NCBI GenBank assembly: GCA_963831645.1
Contig: CAWHQZ010000028.1
Location: 62,001-126,000, forward strand
DNA: 64,000 nt
Direction of reading: 5' to 3'
From: CAWHQZ01 sp963831645
GTDB taxonomy: Bacteria; Pseudomonadota; Alphaproteobacteria; Rhizobiales; Aestuariivirgaceae
The notes under the pieces are model-generated. The model made no database searches. It saw only the letters and a program-made list of their open reading frames with translations, and was not told the DNA's origin. Position 1 is the first letter of the stretch. Each line of letters opens with the position of its first letter. Position numbers and translations under genes: made by a program. This document shows positions 36,686-45,592 of the stretch, one piece after another.

Positions 36686-38038
36686 TCACCGATGACTGTT
36701 CAGAAGCCGCTCCGGTTTGGAAAGGATAAGCCGCTCGGCCAGCTCCACTCCCTGCAGAAAGCAGTGATCCTGGTTGGAGATCTCGTATTTCCAGGCACCA
36801 AATCGTCCCCGACTGTAGATCCCCATCGCCTCGAGCGTTGGAAGCAGCACCACCAGCGCCGCGTCGCGAGCTTTCGTTGGCGTAGGATAACCGGGAGCGA
36901 CCACTCGGTGCCAAAGGCTGACGACCCGTGACAAACTCGCGACTATGCCTTCTCGCACTGCGCTGGCAATAACCCCTTCGGCTAACCGCGCGCCGTCTAC
37001 AGGTCGGTGCGGGGATTCGCTCACTTCTGCCAGTAGCGACCAGTGGCCCGCAGGTGCATTGGCGGGCGAGAAATTGGACGGCACGCTTGCCCGATAGAAC
37101 GGCACGGCAGCCTCGGGATAGTAAATCCAGCGGCGATCTGCAAGATGGGCTGGTGTTTCGCCTTCGACGCCTATTCCGACGACATGCACTGTTGAAGATA
37201 TGAGCGACGATGCCGGCTCCTGGAGCCCGTCGAGCCCTGTCATGTCAACGAGTTGGTCGAGCGGTATCGTCGACACCAGCACGTCATAGTTCTCAGTGTT
37301 CCCATCCGCGAAGCACACCCGTCGCAGCTTTGTGTCTATGCGTGTCGCCGTGCGCCGCAGGCTGAGCTGCTGGGAGGGGATGCGCTCGGCGACACGCTGC
37401 CAGATCGCCCCTGTTCCACCGGCGCGCGGGTAACGAAACTGTGCGTTTGGACCCCATAAATCATCATCGCGGCACTCATGTAGATTTGCCAGAACGCGTT
37501 TGAGATCGGGCCGTGGTACGCGCTCCGCGATCCAGCTATGGCTCATGCTGTCGAGCGGTGCCGCCCAGACTTTTTCGTTGTAGGGCACCATGAAGTGCCG
37601 AGCGATCCCATCACCGAATGAATTCACGATCCAGTCGAGGAAATTGTTGGAGTCAGCCTGTCGCGTTGCTGCTTGTGCGAGGCCGAGTTCACATTCGCGA
37701 CATACATTCTTGGGCAGTCGATGAATATTGTACTGCAGCGGATACGGCACGAATCGCTTGAGCATCCAGATTTGGGCATCGCGGCGCTGGGCAATCCACT
37801 CGTCCCCGAGGACACAATCCATCACTGCGTTGAAATACGCCGAGCGCGAGTAGAGTACGTGGACGCCGCAGTCCCAAGTGAACCCCATCGGGTCGTGGTA
37901 CGAGGCGGCGAGCCCACCGACCCGATTCTCCCGCTCATGGACGGAGAAATCGGCGTACCCCAGCTCGTTCAGCCGATATGCAAGCCCGAGGCCACAGGGT
38001 CCGGCGCCAAGAACGACAATGTGGCCCGGTTTCTTCAC
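36686..38038 (-). CDS. FAD/NAD(P)-dependent amine-oxidase-like oxidoreductase
   Basis: The 450-residue protein has a dinucleotide-binding start (HIVVLGAGPCGLGLAYRLNE), ERENRVGGLAASY, and later DVLVSTIPLDQLVDM. The sequence YNEKVWAAPLDSMSHSWIAE resembles UDP-galactopyranose mutase and protoporphyrinogen-oxidase-like proteins that work on nucleotide sugars. The start is a GTG at 38038 behind CCAGGA. It faces away from the GT8 gene, with 273 bases between, and is intact. A sugar-modifying role within the island is plausible but unproven. Confidence 0.72.
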   Translation of the reverse strand: MKKPGHIVVLGAGPCGLGLAYRLNELGYADFSVHERENRVGGLAASYHDPMGFTWDCGVHVLYSRSAYFNAVMDCVLGDEWIAQRRDAQIWMLKRFVPYPLQYNIHRLPKNVCRECELGLAQAATRQADSNNFLDWIVNSFGDGIARHFMVPYNEKVWAAPLDSMSHSWIAERVPRPDLKRVLANLHECRDDDLWGPNAQFRYPRAGGTGAIWQRVAERIPSQQLSLRRTATRIDTKLRRVCFADGNTENYDVLVSTIPLDQLVDMTGLDGLQEPASSLISSTVHVVGIGVEGETPAHLADRRWIYYPEAAVPFYRASVPSNFSPANAPAGHWSLLAEVSESPHRPVDGARLAEGVIASAVREGIVASLSRVVSLWHRVVAPGYPTPTKARDAALVVLLPTLEAMGIYSRGRFGAWKYEISNQDHCFLQGVELAERLILSKPERLLNSHR

Positions 38039-38143
38039 TCCTGGCTCCAGTCAATGCGCGGGACATTGCGCGAGTGAGAGTGATCGCCCGTCCAGAGCCT
38101 GACGATTTCACTAAAGCACCCATTTGTCGAGTTCTGGCGCGAA

Positions 38144-38236
38144 TCACCTTGTCGATGATGCATCGGAACCGTAAGCAGTAGATAGCTTTGGGAGTCGCCC
38201 CTTCCGCGAAGGGACGAAAGTTTCTTGGCCGAACAT
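38144..38236 (-). CDS. Possible 30-residue peptide upstream of the oxidoreductase
   Basis: ATG 38236 is preceded by GAGAAGGAAAAT and encodes a peptide starting MFGQETFVPSRKGRLPKLST with tail AYGSDASSTR. It is too short for composition to decide. Weak likeness to the LYGSGTASD stretch of P2 is noted only as a hint. Confidence 0.25.
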   Translation of the reverse strand: MFGQETFVPSRKGRLPKLSTAYGSDASSTR

Positions 38237-38311
38237 ATTTTCCTTCTCATGCTGCACGCGTCTTGAATTGATCGATCTCCAGAAGCAGAGAACGCGGCAA
38301 AGGAGGGTATT

Positions 38312-39493
38312 GTGCTTCGAAACGCTCAGTTGCATGGTCTCGAAGCTGATCCCGCGCAAGGAGTCCTCGATGAAATTGCGTATGCTGGCGACGCCGGGGC
38401 CATCGGCTGGGTTCCACGCTCGTTGACGCGAAACGTGATTTGCCTTTGCGCGGACAGGAATATGCTGGTCCCTGCCCTCCTTGTTGCCAAGGCCGCACGA
38501 TCAAATCTGGCCCGCTCTTCGAGCGTATATGATGTGATCGTCTTCGTCGGCCCAGAGGATGTTAAACCGGCAGACAGGACCTGGGCAATTCAACACGGCA
38601 TCCAAATCTCCGACAGCTTGGAATTGTCTTGCTTTGCCGACATCCGATCACCGCTAAAGCGGCTGACCAACGTGACCATGGCCCGGCTATTGCTGCCGGA
38701 GCAGCTCTCGGGGAAATACGATCGCATCCTCTATCTCGACGCGGATGTGATGATTCAGGGCGATATTGGGCGTATCTACTCGCTCGACACGGGTGAATTC
38801 GCATTGGCGGCAGTTCCGGCGGCCCGTTCGTCGCCCCTGCAGGAAGAAACCTTGGCCCACTTTCGCGGTCTCGGGATGAGCGAGCCCTTTCGCTATTTCA
38901 ATTCCGGCGTCCTCTATATTGATGTGGAGAAGTGGAACCGTGGTGAGATCGGGCGACGTGCTCTGGATTTCACCAGACGCAACGCGTCATGGTGCATTTG
39001 GCCGGACGAAGATGCGTTGAATGCCGTCCTGGATGGCAAAATAGCGGAGCTTTCGCCTCTTTGGAACATGCGGGCGCGCGTCTGGTCTCATCGCCGGGTT
39101 CGATCCGCCGCCGAGCCGGTCATCGTCCACTACGACGGTCCGAACAAGCCGTGGCAGCGGTTCGGTAAGGGGCGGCGATTGTTCCAGTTCGAGCGAGCGT
39201 ACCGCTCTTATAAACAGTTCCTCGTTAATTCACCCTGGCCCGACTGGCTCGACGACAAGTGGACCATGGGTGATTTTCGCGACGGTCTCGCTCATGAAGT
39301 GGGCCTGTGGACCGCCTGGATTGGGGGTAGGGAGGCGCCCTTCAGACGCTTGCGGGAGGAGCGAGCTTACGCCAAGGCCTTTCTCAGATACAGTGCCGAG
39401 AGCCCGTTCACTGACATAGATCAGGGCATCGTGGAGCGTACCGGCAGATGCCTGCGGCTCGCGCCGCCGGCCGGGTTGGGGCTCAGCCAATGA
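38312..39493 (+). CDS. Glycosyltransferase family 8 protein
   Basis: The 393-residue protein has the GT8 pattern: ADRNMLVPALLVAKAARSN near the start, then YDRILYLDADVMIQGDIGRI with the DxD site, PFRYFNSGVLYIDVEKWN, and CIWPDEDALNAVLDGKI. Family members are retaining transferases of galactose, glucose or related sugars. GTG 38312 follows AGGAGG by seven bases. The stop codon overlaps the start of the DUF6065-like gene (ATGA), so the two are translationally coupled. Confidence 0.85.
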   Translation: MLRNAQLHGLEADPAQGVLDEIAYAGDAGAIGWVPRSLTRNVICLCADRNMLVPALLVAKAARSNLARSSSVYDVIVFVGPEDVKPADRTWAIQHGIQISDSLELSCFADIRSPLKRLTNVTMARLLLPEQLSGKYDRILYLDADVMIQGDIGRIYSLDTGEFALAAVPAARSSPLQEETLAHFRGLGMSEPFRYFNSGVLYIDVEKWNRGEIGRRALDFTRRNASWCIWPDEDALNAVLDGKIAELSPLWNMRARVWSHRRVRSAAEPVIVHYDGPNKPWQRFGKGRRLFQFERAYRSYKQFLVNSPWPDWLDDKWTMGDFRDGLAHEVGLWTAWIGGREAPFRRLREERAYAKAFLRYSAESPFTDIDQGIVERTGRCLRLAPPAGLGLSQ

Positions 39494-40164
39494 AACTCGT
39501 TGCCTACCTGATTGAGGGCCATTCAATCGACATTCGTCCGGCTCCAGCCACGCGAGACTGGATGAATGCCACGAACAACCGCTTCGCCTACCGTTGTCTG
39601 CCGCTCAACATTGCCAACGCGCACGGTTGGGAGATTCTTTGCCCGGGCTCGTTCACCGCGATTTGGAATGGCTCGCGTGAGCCCGGCGGCGTTGCCGTTG
39701 TGCCCGAGGGTGAGATGAACAACCCACCTTGTGGCCATTTCGGCTACGGCATTCTCACCTTTCGCATTAATTGCGTTTTCCGAACTGAGCCCAAGTACGA
39801 TCTCCTGGTCCAGGGGCCGGTAAATAGGCCGAAAGATGGCATTGCTGCTCTGTCGGGCATCATTGAAACCGACTGGGCCCCCTACACTTTCACGATGAAC
39901 TGGCTTTTCACGCGCGTTGATCATTCGGTGCGTTTTGTGAAGGGCGAACCGATCTGTCATTTTTTTCCGATCCTCCGAGGCAGCCTTGAATCTGTTGAAC
40001 CAGTGCTGAAGTCGATCTCCGAGGATCCGGAACTCGAACAAGTGCACGCCGACTGGAAAACCAAACGCGACCGCATTCTAGCCGATCTGGAGTCTCCCCG
40101 GATCGGAGGCTCATACCCAGAAATGGCAGAAGCACTACTATCGGGGTCTTTGGCCCGACGATGA
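39490..40164 (+). CDS. DUF6065-like protein
   Basis: The 224-residue protein begins MKLVAYLIEGHSIDIRPAP and includes IANAHGWEILCPGSFTAIWN, HFGYGILTFRINCVF and PLNIA. This composition fits the uncharacterised family DUF6065. There is no signal peptide or membrane segment. Its ATG overlaps the GT8 stop, so its role is probably tied to the glycosyltransferase or its product. No catalytic motif is recognised. Confidence 0.6.
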   Translation: MKLVAYLIEGHSIDIRPAPATRDWMNATNNRFAYRCLPLNIANAHGWEILCPGSFTAIWNGSREPGGVAVVPEGEMNNPPCGHFGYGILTFRINCVFRTEPKYDLLVQGPVNRPKDGIAALSGIIETDWAPYTFTMNWLFTRVDHSVRFVKGEPICHFFPILRGSLESVEPVLKSISEDPELEQVHADWKTKRDRILADLESPRIGGSYPEMAEALLSGSLARR

Positions 40165-40567
40165 AAGAAAAGGCGTCGAGGATCACCGCGTACACATACG
40201 GCTGAAACCTTTCACCTTTGCTCCCCGAGATTGAGAGTCCGAAAACGCTCCGGCCCAAGCTGGCGAACATCATCTGATAAACAGAGCAGATAAGTTGGCC
40301 AGTTACTTTTGGCGCTGCCCTGACTCGCTTTGCAGATTTCTGGTGAGGATTGTCCATTGAAAGGCTGCCTCCCCTTCCTGAAACACGCGGCGGGACCATC
40401 CACAACTCCCCCAGGTGCGCCGAAACACTGGCTGCGGAGCGGCGCACATGGCTCGATACGGCTTTTTCCGAGGCCCTTAAGGTCTGCTTCTTCTGCTCGG
40501 GGAAGTTATTAAAACGCTGCGCGCGGGCTCGGGGATGGGGCCCGGACGGTATCGACATGGTGCATTG
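40165..40567. other. Gap between DUF6065-like gene and ATP-grasp paralogue 2
   Basis: Open frames on both strands are short, overlapping and without ribosome binding sites. I see no supported gene. Confidence 0.5.
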
Positions 40568-41502
40568 TCATTGCGCGAGGAGCCGCGTCTGCTTGACCAA
40601 GGTCCTGGCGGCAACATCCCAAGCATCGAATTGATCTTCTCGACGCTTGCCATCGATGGGAAGGTGCCGGGAAATTGGCGAGGAGAAATGCCAGGTGTTC
40701 CCACCGGGGTTAATCTCAAGACAATAAAGGCGACTTGATCGACGGTCGCGTCGAATATCACACGCCTGCAGAGCAACCTGTGGAATGCTCAAGTAGATGC
40801 TTGAAGCAAACTTCAACACGTCGGCCTCGTAGCAGAAGGCAGTGTCAAAGTCGCGCGCAGCGTTACTAGCAACACCGTCTGTCACTATAGTCCATGTCGG
40901 GTTGTCGAGGATCGGGCATCGGTGTGCGCCTTCGGATTCGCGTGGCAGACAAAGGCTCGCCGAACAAAGTCAACACCCGGTAGTCCTCGGAGTGTTTTCC
41001 GCTATCTATGAATTGCTGCACGATCATCGCCCCATGGCGCCCCGAATCTCTCTTCGAAAACTGCATCGGCAGCTTGAACTTAAGTGCCGACGTTCTAGCT
41101 AGTTCGACACCACGGCCATAGGTTGCCTTCCCGAAAGCGATGGGCTTTACAATTACGTAGCGTCCCCACTCCTCCTCGCTGAGCTTGGTTTCAGGTTTGA
41201 GATAGGTCCACTTCGGCACGCGGATTCCGTGCGCTGCCAAAAGTTTCGATTTGCTGGTCCTTCGCCAAACGCCGTCCGCAATAAACTGCCCCGCGCAGAG
41301 GCTTGAAGTATTTCAAACGATGTGGGGAAAAAACCAGGGTCCGGCGTTGGGCAAGCAACTGGAGCTTGGTGGGAGGCTGCGGCCGGTCCGTCACGATATA
41401 GACGGCGATATCGCTCGCTAGCTCTTTTATGCGACGGGCGATCTTCAGGAAGTCAGCGGGGTCGAGACCGTCAGGATGGTACGACATCACCAAGTTCCGC
41501 AT
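40568..41502 (-). pseudogene. ATP-grasp ligase-like paralogue 2, frame broken twice
   Basis: From ATG 41502 the protein reads MRNLVMSYHPDGLDPADFLK and GAVYCGRRLAKDQQIE. Near 41245 the frame shifts; one additional A restores KLLAAHGIRVPKWTYLKPET, then YVIVKPIAFGKATYGRG and AMIVQQFIDSGKHSEDYRVL. A second shift near 40900 leads to NPTWTIVTDGVASNAARDFD, ALQACDIRRD and CLEINPGGNTWHFSS. Total length without breaks would be about 310 residues. It carries the same core motifs as paralogue 1 and is probably inactive as sequenced. Confidence 0.75.
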
Positions 41503-41589
41503 CGACCTTCCACCTTAGGTTGCCGTTCACTCTGAGAGTACGTTCCTGGCCTCGCCATCAGAGGCGGGCACTTCGAGCGGGAACAGCAA

Positions 41590-41854
41590 CTATATTCCCA
41601 CGGCTCCTCGGAAGCGTTCCAGCATGTATGTAATCTCCGAAGTGTCAGGATTCTTCAACAACGGTTCCGACCGGCCGCCACGTACTCTCGCCCATAAACT
41701 CTTCCGTTTTGATTGAACTCGCCGCGCGCCACCAGGGCCCAAACGAGATGCCTGCCGATGAAGCCACGACCTGTAACCAGGAATTCTCGTCATATGCAGA
41801 AATGCAGCGGGACAAATTCGGATCTGGCTTTGCGCGTATCAGGTCGCTAGTCAA
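41590..41854 (-). pseudogene. Small unknown protein beside ATP-grasp paralogue 2, one frame break
   Basis: A TTG at 41854 starts MTSDLIRAKPDPNLSRCISA and continues ENSWLQVVASSAGISFGPWW up to a stop near 41645. One base shift there would extend it with SEITYMLERFRGAVGI to 41590, about 88 residues in total. It is on the same strand as, and 88 bases upstream of, ATP-grasp paralogue 2. No family is recognised. It could be a small partner or a larger precursor peptide. Confidence 0.35.
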
Positions 41855-41924
41855 TAATCACCGTCGACATGTTGCCTGTAGCAAGGGCATACTGGCGTCG
41901 GAACAGCCAACAGTCGGGGGAGCG

Positions 41925-43515
41925 ATGGACGTAGAGAAACTGAGTTCGCTCGCGGCGTTTGGGCGACTCTCCCGCCGCGATTTCATGCAGCTGGCAATTG
42001 CCGCCGGTTTCACGGTGCCGGTAGCCGCAAGGATGTTTACATCCGCCGCGCGGGCCCAGGCCAGGCGCGGCGGCTCTTTCAGGGCAGGAGTAGGCCACGG
42101 TTCAACCACCGATACGCTCGATCCCGCAACATGGACCAATACCTTCTCCGCCAGCATGGGGCTCGGGATCTTCGGCGCAGCTCTGACGGAAATTGATGCC
42201 AAGAACACCGTCGTTCCCCACCTGGCTGAGAGCTTCGAGCCGGCGCGGAGCCAAGCAATGGATCTTCAAGCTGCGCCGGGGCCTGAGCTTCCACAACGGC
42301 AAGAACATCACCGCAGATGATGTGGTTGCCACCTACAACTATCATCGCGCCGAAAAATCGAAGTCGGCGGTGAAGTCGGTTCTCAAGACGATCGACGATG
42401 TGAAAGCGGATGGCCCGGAAACTGCGATATTCACGCTCAAGAGCCGCAACGCCGACTTCCCCTACATCGCCAGTGACTATCATCTGCCGATCTACCCCGC
42501 CAGGGAGGGCGAAGGCATCAGCTGGCAGAAAGGAGAAAGTGCCGGACCTTATGTGCTTGAGGCTTTCGAGCCCGGTGTAACGGTCAAAGCCAAGCGCAAC
42601 CCCAACTACCACAAGAGCAATGCCGCGTGGTTCGATGAGGTCGAAATGCTGTCGATTTTGGACGTGGCAGCAAGAACCAGCGCGCTGACCGCCGGCGATG
42701 TTCACTATATCGACCGCTGTGATCTGAAAACCCTCGACCTGCTCAAGCAGGATGCCAAGCTTAAGATCACCGATCTCACAGGCTTTGGCCACTATGTAGC
42801 GCCGATGAATGTGACGGTGCCACCGTTCAACAACGTTGATGTGCGGCTGGCGCTCAAGTGGGCCGTGAACCGCGAGGAAATTCTCAAAAAGGTGCTGCTT
42901 GGCCACGGCACGGTGGGCAACGACAACCCGATCGCGCCAACGATGAAGTACGCCATCAATCCTGCTCCGGTGCATAGCCATGATCCGCAGAAGGCGAGGT
43001 TCCATCTCGGAAAGGCGGGCCTGTCGTCGCTCAAGGTCAATCTTTCGGCAGCCGATGTGGCTTTCGCCGGAGCAGTCGATGCGGCTGCGCTTATGCGCGA
43101 ACAGGCCAAGGCCTGCGGCATCGACATCAACATCGTGCGCGAGCCTGACGACAGCTACTGGGACAATGTATGGATGAAAAAGCCGTGGTGCCTGTCCTAT
43201 TGGGGAGGGCGGCCCACGGCAGACTGGATATTCACTTACGGCTACGCTGCAGACGCGGCCTGGAACGACACCTTTTGGAAGCACCCGCGCTTCAATGAGC
43301 TGTTGCTTGCGGCGCGCGCCGAAACGGACGAGAGCAAGCGAGCCGGGATGTACGTGGAAATGCAGCAGCTCGTTCACGACGACGGCGGCAACATAGTGCT
43401 CATGTTCAACAATTTCGTTTCCGCACATTCAACGGCGCTCACCAACAGCAGCGAAATCGCCGGCAACTATGACCACGACGGGGGCAAAATCTTCGAGCGC
43501 TGGTGGATGGCCTGA
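41925..43515 (+). pseudogene. ABC transporter substrate-binding protein, family 5, one frame break
   Basis: ATG 41925 starts MDVEKLSSLAAFGRLSRRDF with a Tat-type signal (SRRDFMQLAIAAG), then GGSFRAGVGHGSTTDTLDPA. The frame breaks near 42240 (between LAESFEP and RGAKQWIFKLRRGLSFHNGK). The remaining sequence, including GKNITADDVVATYNYHR and VDVRLALKWAVNREEILKKV, is the peptide/nickel-binding SBP family 5. Its last residues are FERWWMA. No permease or ATPase genes lie nearby, so it is an orphan binding protein of uncertain ligand. One indel would restore about 529 residues. Confidence 0.82.
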
Positions 43516-43711
43516 CGCCGAGCCGTGCTCAAACGGTGGCGGCGACCAGCATCTGTGCAATAGCTCTTTTTTGATCGCTGCTCCCAGTCACCAAACGAAC
43601 TTCTCCAGAAGAAAGCACTGCATAAATTCAAGGACTTCGCGAACCTCAGAACCTCGTCTTACATCGGGAAGATCAAAGACAGCTTTTGAACGAAAGGGAG
43701 GAGCGCGTTCT

Positions 43712-43846
43712 CCAGGGGAATCGGGTGAACGGCGTTTCTGAGATTCTTTTCGGTCGTTCGGTCGGCCTGCCGGATTCGGAAATGACTTCAACCGACGCGC
43801 TTGGATTCGAAACGATCCGAAAACCTCGTTCACCCGATTGCCCTGG
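43712..43846. repeat. Inverted repeat, 20-base arms
   Basis: CCAGGGGAATCGGGTGAACG (43712-43731) faces CGTTCACCCGATTGCCCTGG (43827-43846), one mismatch, 95 bases between. Weaker pairing extends into the flanks. It may be a mobile-element relic such as a MITE, but no target-site duplication was found. Confidence 0.6.
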
Positions 43847-43989
43847 CGTTCTCCTGGACTTCTTCAAATTTGCTTAATTATTTGCTAGAGTGATCGACCG
43901 ATAGGTCGTGCCCTCCACACAAGCCGCCCTCCATGTGGAGTAAGTGGCTCGGCAAGATAGCCCGCCGGTTCCCATACAGCTAAACTGCG

Positions 43990-44064
43990 TGGCGGCGGCC
44001 GCCGGAGCCGCTGGCGTATCGTGCCAGTGTGGCGGCAGCAACCACCGCAGCAGGGCTGCAATGA
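43990..44064 (+). pseudogene. Relic of a GT2-TPR gene 3' end
   Basis: The plus strand reads PEPLAYRASVAAATTAAGLQ then stop at 44062-44064. The intact GT2-TPR gene at 45.5 kb ends PEPLAYRAKAAAAAIAAGRQ then stop. Only the last 20-25 codons remain. Confidence 0.6.
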
Positions 44065-44105
44065 CTGCCGGTCATTCGGCCTCGGCCATGGTCTTGGCGG
44101 AGAGC
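43999..44105 (+). repeat. Left arm of a 107-base inverted duplication
   Basis: This segment matches the reverse complement of 45486-45592 at about four of five bases. It spans the end of the GT2-TPR relic and the end of ATP-grasp paralogue 3. Confidence 0.75.
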
Positions 44106-45119
44106 ACTCGTGCGGCGATGTCGAAAGCGCCGAACTGTTCGTCCCGCTTTCTGCCTTCGACCACCTGGTGTTTGCCCCACCGAGACGAGAAGTGCCAGGT
44201 GTTGCCGCCGGGATTGAACTCGAGCACGTAAAGTTCTCCCGTTCGACTTTCCCTCAGAATGTCGCACGCCTGGAGGGGAACATCGGGCGCAACCGCATAG
44301 ACGCGGCGGGCAAGGTCAAGGACGTCCGCGTCGTAGACGAATGCCCGCGTTCGCGGACCGGTCAGAGGTGTAATCCGCACATCCCGCAGGCAATCGGCTG
44401 TCAATGTCTCGGGAATGATCTGCGGTTCTTCCGAAGCGATTTTCTCGGCATAGAGCGGCGTACCGAACAGGGTCAGCACACGGATCTGAGCAGGATGTCG
44501 GCCGGTGTCGATGAACCGCTGGGCAACCATAGGCCCTCGGCTGCCGGGATGGCCCTCGGGATAGGCTTCGGGAGGCTGAAAACACACCTCGGCCGTGAGC
44601 CTCGCTTCGACCCCCTTGCTGAAACTCGCAAAGGCCCAGGCGACCGGCTTGACAACGACGATCGGCCCCCATTCCTCTACTGGAAGACTCGTTCCCCGTT
44701 CTATGACCTTCCACTTCGGAACCGGAATTCCATGCGCCTCGAGCAGACGCATCTGTTCAAGCTTGGGTATGGTACGGCCACAGTAGAATCCTGCCGCGCA
44801 GTGGCCGGAACCTCCTTAGTCGAGTCGGTGAGAACAGCAAGGTCGGATTTGCCGCCGCCTTCCTTCTTGCGGCGAAAGATGAAATCGTATTGGCTACGAT
44901 GAACACGTCGATCTCGGGCGCAATGGCGCTGATCTTGTCGCGAATCCTGAAGAAATCGGCAGGATCGAGAAAACCCGGGCGGTGGACCATGATCAGGCTC
45001 CTCGTCGCCCACGCATCGCGAGTTTCCTCGAACAGTTTCCTGCTCCTTCTTGCTCCGCGGCTAGCCCGGATCGTATTCAACCCGGCGGCGAACGTGAAGC
45101 TAGCAGCCTCCCGAGGCAA
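44072..45119 (-). pseudogene. ATP-grasp ligase-like paralogue 3, one frame break
   Basis: The upstream part (ATG 45119 or a later start) contains DAWATRSLIMVHRPGFLDPA and LRRFRPLRGRI. Near 44785 one extra base in ATTCTAC breaks the frame; skipping it gives CGRTIPKLEQMRLLEAHGIP. The rest is unbroken from about 44780: VPKWKVIERG, PIVVVKPVAWAF, GPMVAQRFIDTGRHPAQIRV, ALQACDILRES-like metal site region, and VLEFNPGGNTWHFSSRWG. All key ATP-grasp motifs are kept, so a single correction would yield a full enzyme. The end overlaps the inverted duplication. Confidence 0.77.
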
Positions 45120-45526
45120 AACAACAAACTCGGCGTCGACAAGTTACTCGCGCATCCTTCCGATCGGCGCGGCATGGACACGATGTCACCCTGATTTGAT
45201 TGGTACTTCAGCGAAATCTGCGAGTTCACAAGTCTCATGGTACGCAAGATCGAGCTTCGCGTGCGCTCACACCCCTGAACTCACACTGTGGTGTTGACGC
45301 AAAAATGCCGCTTGCCGCCGCTCGTCAGAGGCAGGCTCCCGACCCTCTTCAGATTGACCGAAAATGAGGGACCCGTTGCGCTCGAGAGCAGTGACAGTAG
45401 GTCGCGCTCCCGGCCTTCATAACCACCTTCGGCCACATGCAACCCCGCTGCTGACATTGCGGTCTGAGCGAATACCCATGCCTCGTTTCTCCGGCAAGAC
45501 CATGGCCGAAGCCGAGTAACCGACAG
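45120..45526. other. Gap between ATP-grasp paralogue 3 and GT2-TPR gene
   Basis: No intact gene is seen. The right end carries a relic of an ATP-grasp 3' end on the plus strand. A minus-strand frame from about 45238 (MRLVNSQISLKYQSNQGD) is short and unsupported. Confidence 0.5.
45478..45519 (+). pseudogene. Relic of an ATP-grasp gene 3' end
   Basis: The plus strand reads FSGKTMAEAE then TAA (45517-45519), matching the LSAKTMAEAE end of paralogue 3. Some likeness extends about 40 bases upstream (GACATTGCGG). It faces the GT2-TPR gene tail to tail, as in the left arm. Confidence 0.5.
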
Positions 45527-45592
45527 TCATTGCCGCCCGGCTGCGATGGCTGCTGCCGCTGCCTTGGCACGATACGCCAGCGGCTCCGGCGC
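45486..45592 (-). repeat. Right arm of a 107-base inverted duplication
   Basis: This is the counterpart of 43999-44105 and covers the end of the GT2-TPR gene and the ATP-grasp relic. Confidence 0.75.

Larger units (their letters stand above)
43516..44071. other. Gap with inverted repeat and glycosyltransferase remnant
   Basis: These bases contain a 20-base inverted repeat (43712-43846) and, at the right end, a short relic of a GT2-TPR gene end. No complete gene is seen; frames that read through the inverted repeat on both strands are explained by the palindrome. Confidence 0.55.

Noticed and set aside
42079..43428. 449-codon minus-strand frame
   Set aside because: Antisense to the substrate-binding protein gene, whose family sequence is clear.
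43686..43877. 63-codon plus-strand frame with TDALGFETIRKP, superficially like the ALALKVGK peptides
   Set aside because: It reads through the inverted repeat, which opens frames on both strands, starts at a TTG and lacks the MKPV and LYG blocks.
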